A DNA stretch of 64,000 nt from BMS3ABIN03 sp964418885 (GCA_964418885.1 CAYQNW010000008.1:11634-75633); one strand, 5' to 3'; numbered from the stretch's first letter, positions 44,022-53,931 are shown. Program-made: numbers and translations. The notes: generated from the letters alone by a model not told the origin.

Positions 44022-45385
44022 AATTCCAGCACCCTGTCTGTATTTTTATTAATCCTGTACCTTTCATCAATTCTGATACCAACAATCCACACAATACTCC
44101 CTGATTCAGTAAGCACTAGCTGCCTTTTTTTAGTGTATGATGGTATTTTTTGCTCATTTAGGAAATCTGATACTTTTTTTGAATGTTTCATTCCGAGCGG
44201 ATGAAAACGTTCACCCTCTTTCCATTTTCTTAGAAGTAAGCTTCCTTTAATCTTTCCGGCATCCACATATTCTTTATAATGAGAACCACTATACTTAATC
44301 CTTGAGCCATTCACTTCAGAAATGCTGAGAACATTATCTCCGATTTTTCTTTTATCGCCGATTTTAAGTTTTATTTCTTTATCTACAAAATCTTTTAATT
44401 TATTGTTAAAAATGATAATCGAATTTCGTTCCTTCACAACTGTTAATTCGTTAACAAGATTTAGCTTTCTTCCTGTTTGTTTATCCAAAAGTTTTTGAAG
44501 ATCGATGATGTTTTTTTGCTCCGGTTCAAAATTAAAATACTTTTTAATTGCCGAATGAAAAAATGAACCAATCAGATGTTCATTGAGTTCATTTAGTTTT
44601 TCACAATTGATATTCAGTATTCCGTCTTTGAAAGAAGTACATTTTTTTAAATTTTTCTCAATTTCATCATTTATAAAAGCATTAACATTTTTCACTATTT
44701 CCGAAGTCTTAAAAACAGCACTATCAAACTGCGGATTTAATTTTTGTCTTATCAATGGAATTATTTCATTTCGAAGATAATTCCTTTGGTAATCGTTCTG
44801 AAGATTGCTGCTATCAATCCTGTATTCCATTTTAGTTTCATGAAGATAGTCCAGAATCTCATTTTTAGTAAGCGTAAGAATAGGTCTTATGATCATATCC
44901 CGTTTTTCAACAATGCCCGACAAACCATTCACTCCGGTTCCTTTTATAAAATTCAATAACATAGTTTCAGCGTTATCATCTAAAGTGTGTCCTGTTGCAA
45001 TTTTTGTATATCCATTTTGCTTCGCAATTTTCTTAAGTTCCTTATATCTAATTTCTCTACCGGCTTCCTCAAGTGATAGACTTTTTTTCTTCGCATACAG
45101 TTTAACGTTTTTAGACGTTTGAAAAAACGGAATTCTGTTTTTGAATGCCAGTGCCCGGCAAAACTTATTATCCTCATCCGATTCTTCACCTCTTAATTTA
45201 TGATTAAGATGAAAAGAACCTAATTTAATATCTAATCTTTTTCTATATTTAATTAAAAAATCCAACAAAAAAACCGAATCGGGTCCTCCACTAAAAGCAA
45301 CCAGGATTTTATCCTTACTGCTTATCAGTTTTTTTTCACGGATAAACATTACGACTTTTTGTTCAATCGTTTTCTGATTGTTCAT
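44009..45385 (-). CDS. tilS: tRNA(Ile)-lysidine synthetase
   Basis: The 458-residue ATP-dependent enzyme converts C34 of the tRNA-Ile with CAU anticodon to lysidine, switching it from Met to Ile decoding. The PP-loop is VAFSGGPDSVFLLDFL, followed by FHLNHKLRGEESDED and KIATGHTLDDNAETMLLNF. The C-terminal part carries the TilS substrate-binding domain, with WKEGERFHPLGMKHSKKVSDF near residue 400. It is the first of the coupled series with hpt and ftsH, about 130 bases after greA. A CAU tRNA gene lies elsewhere in the window. Confidence 0.96.
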   Translation of the reverse strand: MNNQKTIEQKVVMFIREKKLISSKDKILVAFSGGPDSVFLLDFLIKYRKRLDIKLGSFHLNHKLRGEESDEDNKFCRALAFKNRIPFFQTSKNVKLYAKKKSLSLEEAGREIRYKELKKIAKQNGYTKIATGHTLDDNAETMLLNFIKGTGVNGLSGIVEKRDMIIRPILTLTKNEILDYLHETKMEYRIDSSNLQNDYQRNYLRNEIIPLIRQKLNPQFDSAVFKTSEIVKNVNAFINDEIEKNLKKCTSFKDGILNINCEKLNELNEHLIGSFFHSAIKKYFNFEPEQKNIIDLQKLLDKQTGRKLNLVNELTVVKERNSIIIFNNKLKDFVDKEIKLKIGDKRKIGDNVLSISEVNGSRIKYSGSHYKEYVDAGKIKGSLLLRKWKEGERFHPLGMKHSKKVSDFLNEQKIPSYTKKRQLVLTESGSIVWIVGIRIDERYRINKNTDRVLELCLS

Positions 45386-45513
45386 TTTTAGAATGAGGAG
45401 CTGAATTATAATTCAGAATTAATTTTTTAAGTTAATTAAATTAACAAAAAGTTCGGCTAATAAGTGAAGAATATCGTTGCCCAGAATAGTCTATAAATAA
45501 TACAATGGAATAT

Positions 45514-45990
45514 CTAATCGATATTAAGAATTTCAAATTCAAGTAAGCCTGCAGGTGCCTTTACTTTTACTTTATCACCAGGTTTTGTACCCATCAATCC
45601 TTTACCAACAGGAGAAGTAACGGAAATTTTACCCTCCTGAAAGTCAGCTTCTTCAGGAGATACCAGCATATAATCGAATATTTTTTGGGTTTTTAAATTT
45701 TTTATTTTCACCTTAGATAAAATATGTACCTGGTCCTGAGGAAATTTCGATTTGTCAATAATTCGTGCCCTGGAAAGTACACCTTCAAGCTTGCTTAACT
45801 TTAATTCAAACAATCCCTGTTCTTCTTTAGCAGCTTCATACTCGGCATTTTCTGAAAGATCACCATGTGCTCGTGCTTCGGCAATTTTAGCCGCAATTTC
45901 TTTTCTGCCGGTTGTTTTCATTTCTTTCAACTCTTTTTCAAGCTCGACCAACCTATCCTTCGTGAGATATACAAAGTTTTCTTCGGGCAT
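45514..45990 (-). CDS. greA: Transcription elongation factor GreA
   Basis: The 158-residue factor rescues backtracked RNA polymerase by stimulating transcript cleavage. The start at 45990 (MPEENFVYLTK) is chosen because the longer frame beginning at 46059 reads through a terminator hairpin and would add 23 foreign residues. The N-terminal coiled coil carries the two tip acidic residues in ARAHGDLSENAEYEAAKEEQ. The C-terminal globular domain includes VSPEEADFQEGKISVTSPVGKGLMG. Upstream AGAGAAG is the likely ribosome site. Confidence 0.97.
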   Translation of the reverse strand: MPEENFVYLTKDRLVELEKELKEMKTTGRKEIAAKIAEARAHGDLSENAEYEAAKEEQGLFELKLSKLEGVLSRARIIDKSKFPQDQVHILSKVKIKNLKTQKIFDYMLVSPEEADFQEGKISVTSPVGKGLMGTKPGDKVKVKAPAGLLEFEILNID

Positions 45991-46018
45991 ATTTGCTTCT
46001 CTTAATGTTGAATGATTT

Positions 46019-46050
46019 AAAAAAAATTGCCACCGCTTTATTAAGCAGTG
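46019..46050 (-). terminator. Intrinsic terminator between pepN-like gene and greA
   Basis: On the minus strand GCCACTGCTTAATAAAGCGGTGGC forms a stem with one or two wobble positions, followed by an A-A then a run of eight T. It ends transcription coming from the M1 peptidase side and lies within the false N-terminal extension of the greA frame. Confidence 0.85.
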
Positions 46051-46117
46051 GCAATGCAAAAATAAAAATTTAAGATTATGTTGTCAAGATTTAATTTAAG
46101 GAAAGCAAATCACGACA

Positions 46118-48199
46118 CTATAAAAAGTGCCTATATTTTAGTATTCCTAACCTGGTAAGCTTTCTTCTTTTTATAATAATCNNNNNNNNNNNNNNNNNNN
46201 NNNNNNNNNNNNNNNNNNNNNNNNNNNNNNNNNNNNNNNNNNNNNNNNNNNNNNNNNNNNNNNNNNNNNNNNNNNNNNNNNACCCGGCTTTTAAGGTATA
46301 GTAATACACACCGCTGGGAAGATTACCCGCAGCAAATTTTACCTCATATTCTCCTGCAGGTTTTATTTCATCAACCAAAGTTTTTATTTCGTTTCCTAAT
46401 ACATCGTAAATTTTTAGTGAAACCTGTCCACGATCCGATACCTGGTATTCAATCTTAGTGGTAGGATTGAAAGGGTTCGGATAATTCTGTTCCAGTTTAA
46501 ATTCAAACGGACCCTGGGGTTCTTCGGCAAGAGTAACTGACGAAACACTTTTTAAGATATAATTGTTTGGGTCAAATACAATTCCAATCGGTTCACCAAT
46601 AACATCTATCATAAAACTCTGGGTTTGCTTAGTGTTAAACACTGTTACTACAGTATCACCTTCTGATGTACTAACTTTTATTTGAATCGGCATTGAAAAA
46701 TATGTCGGATTTGTATTTGTTTTCTGAGATATATCCAATTTTATTTTATATTCATTTCCGGAGAGACCAGAATAGCTCCAGTCAATTGTGTAAGTTGGAT
46801 AGTTTTCACCATAAATCCATTCCCGGAAAAAATACTTAAGTGATTTCCCGGATACATTTTCAGCAACCGCCTGAAAATCTTCAGTTGTAGCAACACCGTA
46901 TGCAAGTTTAGGATTAGCTATATAAGATTTGAGTATATCAAAGAATGTTGAATCACCAACAATTCCCCTTAGCATATGAAGTACACAAGCACCTTTAGAA
47001 TAAGAACGGGCACTGTTAAAAATCTCGCCTTCATTTAAAACATCCTGCACCCAAATTGTACCCTGGGCATTTTTTGCATTTATCATCTCTGACCTAATCT
47101 GTGAATTATATGCCGCTCTTCCGCTCTTGGCTTCAATGTAAACCGCTTCAGAATATGTTGCAAACCCTTCATTAAGCCAGATGTGATGCCAATCTTTGCA
47201 GGTTATCATATCGCCAAACCATTGATGTGCGAGTTCATGTGAAATTACTCCCGATCCCCAGAAACCCATTGATGTACAGGTTTGATGTTCCATAGCTCCA
47301 CTCCATTGAAACTCAGCATGACCATACTTTTCTTTAATAAAAGGATATTCACCATAACGATCACTAAACACTTTGATCATATTAGCAGTTTCATCAACAT
47401 AAGGTTTTACATAATCGAAATTTTCAGGGTATATGAAATTAGTAATGACCATCGAATCGTTTATACCGTAATGATAATACGTGTTGTATTGTGTATAATC
47501 GGTTATTGCAATCGATATAAGATAATTTGCAATTGAGTAATGGTTTTTCCAATGATAAGTGTGAGTACCATTTCCGTTGTCTGTAATGCTTTCAAGTGTT
47601 CCATTGGAGACAGGAATTAAATTTTCTGTAACTGTTATCCACACATCTGAAGAATCCGCTTTATCTGCAGGAGTATCTTTCTGCGGCCACCAGTAAGGTC
47701 CGCTATATGACTCACTTAAGCTAGAAATAATTGGTGTTCCGCTATGCGTACTAAAATAAAAACCTCCAAATCCACTTCCTCCCGGTACGCCGTGATAAAA
47801 AACTTTGAGTGTAAAGGTTTCATCCTGATTATAGGTATGACCGAGCATAATGATGATTTTATTATTTGAATGACTAAATGATACAGCTGTTTCATTCAAC
47901 ATTACAGAATCAACAGTTAAAATATCTCTTAAATCTAAAAAGCAAGTATTCAGAGAAGCGGTATCTGACTTAACTCCTATAGTAACATTACCAATAAGAT
48001 TGTTTGGATTTGTTGTTATCTTCAGATCCAAACCATAATATGTAATATCGATTTTAGTATCACCGGGATAATGAGTATTTGAAAGTTCGTTTGTCTTTTT
48101 AAAGTTATCCCGTTCAGCTTTTATCCATGGTTTATACTCTTTTTGAGCAAAACTAATAGATGAAATCAAAAACAAAACTGCAAAAAATCTGTGAAACAT
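46118..48199 (-). CDS. M1 aminopeptidase-like exported peptidase with T9SS sorting domain, gap near C-terminus
   Basis: An extracellular or surface M1-family metallopeptidase. A signal peptide spans residues 1 to about 18 (ending SFAQ). The zinc signature is HELAHQWFGD with the third ligand Glu in WLNEGFATYSE; the substrate motif is GAMEH, a GAMEN variant. After the catalytic domain a linker leads to a type IX sorting domain with NYPNPFNPTTKIEYQV, then YDVLGNEIKTLVDE and PSGVYYYTLKAG. That domain should end within about 10 residues after LKAG, but the sequence enters the N run there. The residues after the gap do not resemble a sorting-domain end, so the stop at 46118 is unreliable. The protein is probably intact in the cell. 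Confidence 0.87.
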   Translation of the reverse strand: MFHRFFAVLFLISSISFAQKEYKPWIKAERDNFKKTNELSNTHYPGDTKIDITYYGLDLKITTNPNNLIGNVTIGVKSDTASLNTCFLDLRDILTVDSVMLNETAVSFSHSNNKIIIMLGHTYNQDETFTLKVFYHGVPGGSGFGGFYFSTHSGTPIISSLSESYSGPYWWPQKDTPADKADSSDVWITVTENLIPVSNGTLESITDNGNGTHTYHWKNHYSIANYLISIAITDYTQYNTYYHYGINDSMVITNFIYPENFDYVKPYVDETANMIKVFSDRYGEYPFIKEKYGHAEFQWSGAMEHQTCTSMGFWGSGVISHELAHQWFGDMITCKDWHHIWLNEGFATYSEAVYIEAKSGRAAYNSQIRSEMINAKNAQGTIWVQDVLNEGEIFNSARSYSKGACVLHMLRGIVGDSTFFDILKSYIANPKLAYGVATTEDFQAVAENVSGKSLKYFFREWIYGENYPTYTIDWSYSGLSGNEYKIKLDISQKTNTNPTYFSMPIQIKVSTSEGDTVVTVFNTKQTQSFMIDVIGEPIGIVFDPNNYILKSVSSVTLAEEPQGPFEFKLEQNYPNPFNPTTKIEYQVSDRGQVSLKIYDVLGNEIKTLVDEIKPAGEYEVKFAAGNLPSGVYYYTLKAGXXXXXXXXXXXXXXXXXXXXXXXXXXXXXXXXXXIIIKRRKLTRLGILKYRHFL
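46182..46281. other. 100-N scaffold gap near the end of the M1 peptidase gene
   Basis: Flanking sequences are not duplicated. The last few codons of the peptidase, and perhaps part of another small gene, are missing. Reading through the N in frame is not justified. Confidence 0.9.
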
Positions 48200-48311
48200 T
48201 GTTTTCCTTGTAATGAATAGTATGTTTTTTGTATTGAAAATAGCAAGAATCAGGCAAAGATAAACCTGATAAAATTGTCCTACTTTTATGGTGGGTTATT
48301 AATGATTAGCA

Positions 48312-51300
48312 TTAGTCTGTTTCCTGTATCCGGCAGATAGACCTGAAGTTACAGTAACCGCATACTTTATTTTCCCGGTCTTCAAGTGTTGTTAGATTAA
48401 ATTTTCCGCTCGAAATTTGATCAACATATTTTTTAATTGAATCTATACAAATATTTATCATTTCCTCAGACATTTCAATTAATCTCTCTTTATTATACGA
48501 ACGCGAGTTGTCAGTTCTAATCAGCTTAGGACCAAAATCTCTCTCGTTAAATTTCAGTGAATAAATTTCAGAACCTGACGGATCATAATTTTTATTCAAC
48601 TCCGCATTAATTATTTTTCTTGCAGCATAAAGATAAAGCGGTAATTGTAAGGATATTCCTGTCAGCAAATCATTCTTAGCCGGTTTTCTGCCGGAGAGTT
48701 TATAATCTATAACTTTAATTGTTTTTTCTTTTTCATTCAGATCGACCCTATCTATTTTTCCTCTAACATTTACTCCGGCAGTTTTAAAATCTTTGTTACC
48801 CAATAATTTCTCTCCTTTAGGATTTTTAACATCGCCAAAAGACAGTTCAAAATATTGAGGGATAAATCCACTTGGTGAATTTCTTTCTTCATTTAAAAAT
48901 TTATAAAGTATTGAATTTCTTTTATTACCTTCGATTCCAAGAATTTTTTCTTTCTCATAGAACGTCAGTCCAAAACTCAATTTTAATTTTTCAATTTTAG
49001 TTTCTGCAATTTTAAATATCAGCTTTTCGGCTCTGGAAAAATTGCTGTCGCTCGATTCCGCTAAAACCAAACCCCATTCTTTCAATGTTGAATAAAATTC
49101 GTACAATATCGAATGCAACAATGTACCCAGTTCAAATGCCTCAAGCTCTTCCGTAGGTTCTTCTAAGGCAGTCAGGTGAAGTACACATTCGGCAAAGTAT
49201 TGATAAGGACATTTGGCATAACTTTCCAACTGTGTGACTGAAAATTTTTTTTCTCTGAACTCGTTTAATTTATTTTTTAGTTCATCATTCAACTGATTTG
49301 TTAAGATGCCGTTATATGGTGATGAAGAAAACGGTTCCTGCAGTCTGATGTTATTTACTTCAACAGCTTTCTTAATTCCACTAAGATTAATACCAGTTAC
49401 ATCATACAAACCAGGATCCTGTTCAATATTCATTCCTATAAATTTCAGAAGATCATATTTTGAATAAATAGTGTTATTATAATTCGCCGATGTTATAATA
49501 GTCAAACCAAATACGTTCTTAAGCTCTATTAGAAAATTAGATTCCACAAGTTCCTTTTTTTCATCATTCTGCGGATGAGTTAAGTACAATCCTTTACGCC
49601 ATGAACAAAGTGCCTGGTAAAAATGATAACTCTCCTCTGTTTGATGATTTAATTCTTCTCGTGCAAAGGAACCAGAGAAAAATATTTCCGGCGTAAAACG
49701 GGTGGGGAGATTACCATCATTTAATCCAGCAATAAAAAGATAATCAAACTGCAAACCTCTTATTTCGTTTAATGTTGTGACAAGCACACCGTAACCGGGT
49801 TTCTCTTTTACATTATACCGACTGAATGAAGCTATAGTTTTCAATTCATTAAGAAAAAACTTTAAAGGGAATGTTTTTTGCTTGCCGTATTCAAGCTGTA
49901 ACAAACTTATTAATTCTTCAACACTTTTTAAGAAAGCATTAATCGCTTTAACATCTCTCTCAATATTCTCATCAACGCCATTCAAAACTTCAATATGAAG
50001 ATTCAGATCTGTAATCATCTTTAAAAAGTTATGATGAAAATCTTCAATTGTCATTTTTTTTTCGAATCGATTTAAGAACGAATGGATTTTTTCAATATCG
50101 TCCAAAGCTTTTTCATAACCCACTTTATATCTTTTGTATCCGTCCTCTGTGTCTTCTCCCAGCACCCGCTCTTCCACAGCATCGTTTAATCTCTCCTTCC
50201 AGGTTTTAAATCCTGAAATTACTTTTAATTCTATAGAAGCTTTGAGCAGATTATTTAAATCAATACTTAACTTGCCGGTGAATTCATTGCTGAGAGCACG
50301 AAAAATATTTTTGTAGTAAAAATCGTTCTCAATGATTTCCAGCAGGTTAATAATTGTAATAACCGGAGATGATGTGCTAAGCGAAAGTCTGTCAGTTAGA
50401 TTATAAGGAATTCCATATACTTCAAATTGATCGCGAACAATTGGTGAGTAAGGTTTTATTAAATTAAAAGCAACACAGATTTTGTTTGGATCGATGTCAT
50501 TCTGCAAAATCAGTTTTTTTATTTCTTTTGCAATCCGGGCAATTTCATCTTCAGGATTAAAAGCCGGTATTTCATTTATCTGGTCCTTATAATACTTTAT
50601 TCCTGATTTTTTCCCAGCAAAAAGATTCTCTCGAACATCTGTTATAAATTTGGTTAGCTCAACAGATGATAAGTCTTTTATCACTTTGAAACCCTTATTT
50701 TCTAGGTTCTTATAGCAATTATCCAGGTGCGAAAAGATAAAAGGATTATATTTATAATAGTCGAAATAAATGTACAACTCCAAGTTTCTCAGATCGGTAG
50801 ATGAATTTAGTATTTCTATTTCCGGTAAAGTGAATTCATCAAAACCGTTTATAATTATCAGCGAAACATCAGGATAATTTTTCGTGAAGTTTGTTTGAAA
50901 TGATTTTTGATCAAGATGGTTTAACTCTTTATAAACGTCGCCTATATCTCTTGTACCCAATTCATTGTATTTCCTTTGATATTGTTCGAAGATATTTGCA
51001 ATTTCTTCTGCTTTTATTTTTTCCAAACCGTAAAGATTCTCTGATTCCGCACGCAATTTTTCCGGCGTAATGCCATGCCTTTTATATTCAGAAATTACAT
51101 CCTTTATTCTCTCCAATGTTCCGAAAGGTACATTACCGCTATAATTCGAAAAATATTTTAACTTCATTTCCTGGAAACATTGTTTTAGCAAAACTATCGA
51201 AGCCTGTTCACTCACAAGAGAGTTTCTTCCCTTTTCACCCAGTATCAGGTTAATTGAATATGTGCCGATCGTTTCTAGGTTTATTTTTGAAGTCGCGTTT

Positions 51301-51455
51301 CCAGGTGAGGCTGTAATGAGCTCTCTTTTCAGAGAACGGATTTTCCGGTTGGTCGGAACAATTATAAGAAGCTCGTTAAGCTTTCCTTCTTTAACCTTGG
51401 TTTCAACCAGGAGATCAAGATTAATTTCTATTTTATTACTCTTGGTTAATATCAT
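48312..51455 (-). CDS. AddB-like PD-(D/E)XK nuclease with Fe-S cluster
   Basis: A 1047-residue protein resembling the AddB subunit of the AddAB recombination nuclease. The N-terminal half has a degenerate UvrD-like helicase fold (LLIIVPTNRKIRSLKREL, LIIINGFDEFTLPEIEIL) without a clear Walker A lysine. The C-terminal nuclease has VRGKIDRVD then VIDYKLSGRKP, the PD-(D/E)XK core. Cys in AKCPYQYFAEC and the CGYCNFRSIC cluster fit the AddB 4Fe-4S staple. It would process double-strand breaks with an AddA partner, but addA is not in the window. It starts with a 4-base overlap after the CYTH gene. Confidence 0.85.
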   Translation of the reverse strand: MILTKSNKIEINLDLLVETKVKEGKLNELLIIVPTNRKIRSLKRELITASPGNATSKINLETIGTYSINLILGEKGRNSLVSEQASIVLLKQCFQEMKLKYFSNYSGNVPFGTLERIKDVISEYKRHGITPEKLRAESENLYGLEKIKAEEIANIFEQYQRKYNELGTRDIGDVYKELNHLDQKSFQTNFTKNYPDVSLIIINGFDEFTLPEIEILNSSTDLRNLELYIYFDYYKYNPFIFSHLDNCYKNLENKGFKVIKDLSSVELTKFITDVRENLFAGKKSGIKYYKDQINEIPAFNPEDEIARIAKEIKKLILQNDIDPNKICVAFNLIKPYSPIVRDQFEVYGIPYNLTDRLSLSTSSPVITIINLLEIIENDFYYKNIFRALSNEFTGKLSIDLNNLLKASIELKVISGFKTWKERLNDAVEERVLGEDTEDGYKRYKVGYEKALDDIEKIHSFLNRFEKKMTIEDFHHNFLKMITDLNLHIEVLNGVDENIERDVKAINAFLKSVEELISLLQLEYGKQKTFPLKFFLNELKTIASFSRYNVKEKPGYGVLVTTLNEIRGLQFDYLFIAGLNDGNLPTRFTPEIFFSGSFAREELNHQTEESYHFYQALCSWRKGLYLTHPQNDEKKELVESNFLIELKNVFGLTIITSANYNNTIYSKYDLLKFIGMNIEQDPGLYDVTGINLSGIKKAVEVNNIRLQEPFSSSPYNGILTNQLNDELKNKLNEFREKKFSVTQLESYAKCPYQYFAECVLHLTALEEPTEELEAFELGTLLHSILYEFYSTLKEWGLVLAESSDSNFSRAEKLIFKIAETKIEKLKLSFGLTFYEKEKILGIEGNKRNSILYKFLNEERNSPSGFIPQYFELSFGDVKNPKGEKLLGNKDFKTAGVNVRGKIDRVDLNEKEKTIKVIDYKLSGRKPAKNDLLTGISLQLPLYLYAARKIINAELNKNYDPSGSEIYSLKFNERDFGPKLIRTDNSRSYNKERLIEMSEEMINICIDSIKKYVDQISSGKFNLTTLEDRENKVCGYCNFRSICRIQETD

Positions 51456-51964
51456 TTATTTCTCTTTAACCTGATTATAAGATCCCGATATGATTTTCTT
51501 ATCTCTTTGGAACTATCAAGCTCCAGCAGTTTGACAATTGTATCGAACCTCTTCTTAGCATCGGCTTTTCCGTTTATTACCAGCGTCTCCAGTTCTAAGA
51601 ATTTTCCTAATGATTTTACTGTATCCAGATGAATTCGTGTATTATCGTAATAAAATAATTCACGCTTTTTCTGTACGCTAATTTCCTGTTCAAAAATCTT
51701 ATCGAAAAATTTTCGGTTGCCACTATCTTTGAATTTAATGTAATTGTAATCAGACCAGCGATTTGATTTATTTTCTTCTCTTTGATAATGAATCAGGCTT
51801 TCGTTTCCGTTTTCAATTCTTAGTTTTAATAATCCGCTATTGCTTTTGTAGTAAATATCTTCCTGGTTTAAAATTCCTCTTCGTTCTGCGTTAATTTCTG
51901 ATAACAATTTTTTCAATTTTGAATGCGAAGCAACTTTAACTTTCAATTCCAGGTTAACAGGCAT
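51452..51964 (-). CDS. CYTH-domain protein (class IV adenylyl cyclase/thiamine triphosphatase-like)
   Basis: A 170-residue triphosphate tunnel protein. The N-terminal NLELKVKV is the ExExK-type signature (here ELKVK). Further basic and acidic tunnel residues are in LLKLRIENG, LIHYQREE and LGKFLELETLV. It may hydrolyse tripolyphosphate or act as an adenylyl cyclase; members cannot be told apart by eye. It overlaps the AddB-like gene by 4 bases and follows the broken methyltransferase. Confidence 0.87.
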   Translation of the reverse strand: MPVNLELKVKVASHSKLKKLLSEINAERRGILNQEDIYYKSNSGLLKLRIENGNESLIHYQREENKSNRWSDYNYIKFKDSGNRKFFDKIFEQEISVQKKRELFYYDNTRIHLDTVKSLGKFLELETLVINGKADAKKRFDTIVKLLELDSSKEIRKSYRDLIIRLKRNK

Positions 51965-51973
51965 ATTTTTTAC

Positions 51974-52583
51974 TCAACAATGTTTTTGATATGTTTGAAG
52001 CACTTCCCTTCCCTTGCGGGATTTGATTGTATCTTTATGGTTTAAAGTCATTTGTAATTTACGGAAACTCGAAAAAATTTTTTGTGTTTCATCCAGATCT
52101 ATCACGAAAGGAGGTCTGTTTTTCCTTTTTTCAACCGGGAACCATAATGCAATATATATTCCGTTGCATTTTAACAAATCGCTAATCATTTTCTCATATT
52201 CTTTTCTTCTTAAAGTATCAATAGTACCGTAGCTAACGTAATCGTAAACAAGATCAAAATGGTTACTAGGGCCTTCCCTTAAAGTGAAAAAATCCTCAAT
52301 TAAAAAAATTGATTCCCACTTTCTGTTTCTCAACATTTTTTATTGCAATATTTGTTGCTAATTGTGAAAAATCAACAGCGGTAACTTCCAATCCGGCTTT
52401 TGCAGCTTCAATTGCATCATAACCATATCCCGAACCCAAAATAAGTATCTTGCCTGAAGCCGTAAAATTTTGTTCTTTTAAGAAAGATTTAAAAGCTGGA
52501 GTTGAAGATTTCAAATCCCATCCGACATTTCCGTTTTTATATAAATTATCGCAAAAGGATTGATCATTTACATCATTCATCAT
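51974..52583 (-). pseudogene. TPMT-like SAM-dependent methyltransferase, frameshifted
   Basis: Two adjacent frames together make one methyltransferase. The upstream part (52296-52583) has NGNVGWDLKSSTPAF and the SAM motif ILILGSGYGYDAIEAAKAG with VTAVDFS. The downstream part (51974-52336) has FDLVYDYVSYGTI and ends YQKHC. They are out of register at a run of seven A (seven T on the coding strand) at 52302-52308. Reading six T instead joins them as GINFLIEDFFTL. The family is the thiopurine S-methyltransferase type, which also includes small-halide or thiol methyltransferases. Whether this is an assembly error, a true pseudogene or slippage is unknown. Confidence 0.82.
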
Positions 52584-52649
52584 TGATGATTGATGGGCTT
52601 GATATTGTTAAATAGTTGAATGATATTGGATATAGAAAAAATGATTAAT

Positions 52650-53294
52650 ATGAAAAACTTATTCGTATTCATAATATTACTAATTCCATTGCTCAGTTTA
52701 AATGCACAGGAAATCGGCGAAATTGCTCCTCCGAAAGCCCCGATGTCTTTCCCGAATAATGCACTCGGACTTGATATAATGATAGGGGAAAGCGGTTTCG
52801 GTCTTGGCGGTTTTTACAGGCATCATCTCTCAGGAGATTTTACATTTTTTACAGATCTTTCTTTTTCTGAAGCTAAGGATGAAAGAGAAATTGAATATTA
52901 TGATTATTTTGGCAATCCTTATGTTATTGGAAAAAAGAACAGGGTATTCCAGGTCCCGATAAACTTCGGTCTTCAATACAGATTGTTCAAGAACGAATTG
53001 ACTGACAATCTGAGACCATATCTTAATTTTGGTGTGGGACCTGCACTTGTATTTACAACACCTTATGGAAAAGAATATTTCAGTGCATTCGGAGATGCCC
53101 ATCTAAAATTATCTGCCGGTGGATATATTGGTCTCGGTGCAAATTTCGGTATAGACCAGTCTAGCCTTATAGGACTCAACATGCGTTACTACTATATTGG
53201 CTTCTTTGATAAGGGAGTCGAAGGATTATTTGGTAAATACAAAAAATCACTTCAGGGATTTTTCGTAACACTTAATATCGGGTTTATGTATTAA
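52650..53294 (+). CDS. Outer-membrane beta-barrel protein
   Basis: Start placed at 52650 (MKNLFVFIILLIPLLSLNAQ), which gives a clean signal peptide cleaved near LNAQ and 214 residues; an in-frame ATG at 52641 is an alternative. The mature part has alternating-pattern beta strands such as SGFGLGGFYRHHLSG, TFFTDLSFSEA, QVPINFGLQYRLF, RPYLNFGVGPALVF and LSAGGYIGLGANFG, ending FFVTLNIGFMY with a terminal aromatic, typical of outer-membrane barrels of about eight strands. No ligand is predictable. It is divergent from the broken methyltransferase and convergent with the thioredoxin-fold gene. Confidence 0.85.
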   Translation: MKNLFVFIILLIPLLSLNAQEIGEIAPPKAPMSFPNNALGLDIMIGESGFGLGGFYRHHLSGDFTFFTDLSFSEAKDEREIEYYDYFGNPYVIGKKNRVFQVPINFGLQYRLFKNELTDNLRPYLNFGVGPALVFTTPYGKEYFSAFGDAHLKLSAGGYIGLGANFGIDQSSLIGLNMRYYYIGFFDKGVEGLFGKYKKSLQGFFVTLNIGFMY

Positions 53295-53297
53295 TTC

Positions 53298-53840
53298 TCA
53301 AGCTTTCCATTTTATTGTACAACCGATCGAGAAAGTTTCAGGCACGGAGATTTCCTTTCCCTCAAGAAGTTCATCAAGTGCATTTCTTAAATAATGATTA
53401 ACTGCTTTTTCAGGTTCCTGCCAGTTGTCGTCGATCTTACCCTGGTAAACTAATTTCCTTTCACTATCAAAAACAAAAATTTCCGGTGTGTGTGTAGCTT
53501 TAAATGCAGTAGCCACAGACTGATCCTCATCTCTTAGATAAGGAAAATTAAAATTTTCTTCAGCAGATCTTACTTTCATTTTCTCAAATGAATCTTCCGG
53601 GTAATTTTCTTCATCATTAGAATTAATAGCGATAACTGAAACACCTTTGCTTTTATAATCTTCCTGAATCTCTTTTATCCTGTCCTGATATGCCTTTACA
53701 TACGGGCAATGATTACAGCTAAAGATCACTATCAACGCTTTACTATCCGCAAACGATTTCGGTGAATAACGATTCCCGTCTACTCCGGGAAGATCAAAAT
53801 CAGGTAAACCTGAACCTATTGAAAGAGTTTGGGCTAACAT
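53298..53840 (-). CDS. Thioredoxin-fold (AhpC/TSA-like) protein
   Basis: A 180-residue thioredoxin-family protein without a signal peptide. The first half has LPGVDGNRYSPKSFADS then VIFSCNHCPYVKAYQDR with a CNHC pair in the thioredoxin CxxC position. The cis-Pro loop is in THTPEIFVFD. This family (often with the NHCPYV motif) is a general redox protein in Bacteroidota-like genomes; substrate unknown. It is convergent with the barrel gene with only 3 bases between stops. Confidence 0.88.
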   Translation of the reverse strand: MLAQTLSIGSGLPDFDLPGVDGNRYSPKSFADSKALIVIFSCNHCPYVKAYQDRIKEIQEDYKSKGVSVIAINSNDEENYPEDSFEKMKVRSAEENFNFPYLRDEDQSVATAFKATHTPEIFVFDSERKLVYQGKIDDNWQEPEKAVNHYLRNALDELLEGKEISVPETFSIGCTIKWKA

Positions 53841-53931
53841 ATATATCCTTTTCTTTTTGCAAGAGAATCAGTAAGTAAATAAATTGAGACTATAACAAAA
53901 CAACTATTTACAACAGAACTAATTCTCTTAG

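Noticed and set aside
45991..46059. N-terminal extension of greA beginning at 46059
   Set aside because: It reads through a perfect terminator hairpin and adds residues absent from GreA; the start at 45990 gives the normal 158 residues.
48251..48272. Hairpin ATCAGG/CCTGAT upstream of the M1 peptidase gene
   Set aside because: Only six base pairs with a 10-nt loop and no U-tract on either strand; not convincing as a terminator or operator.
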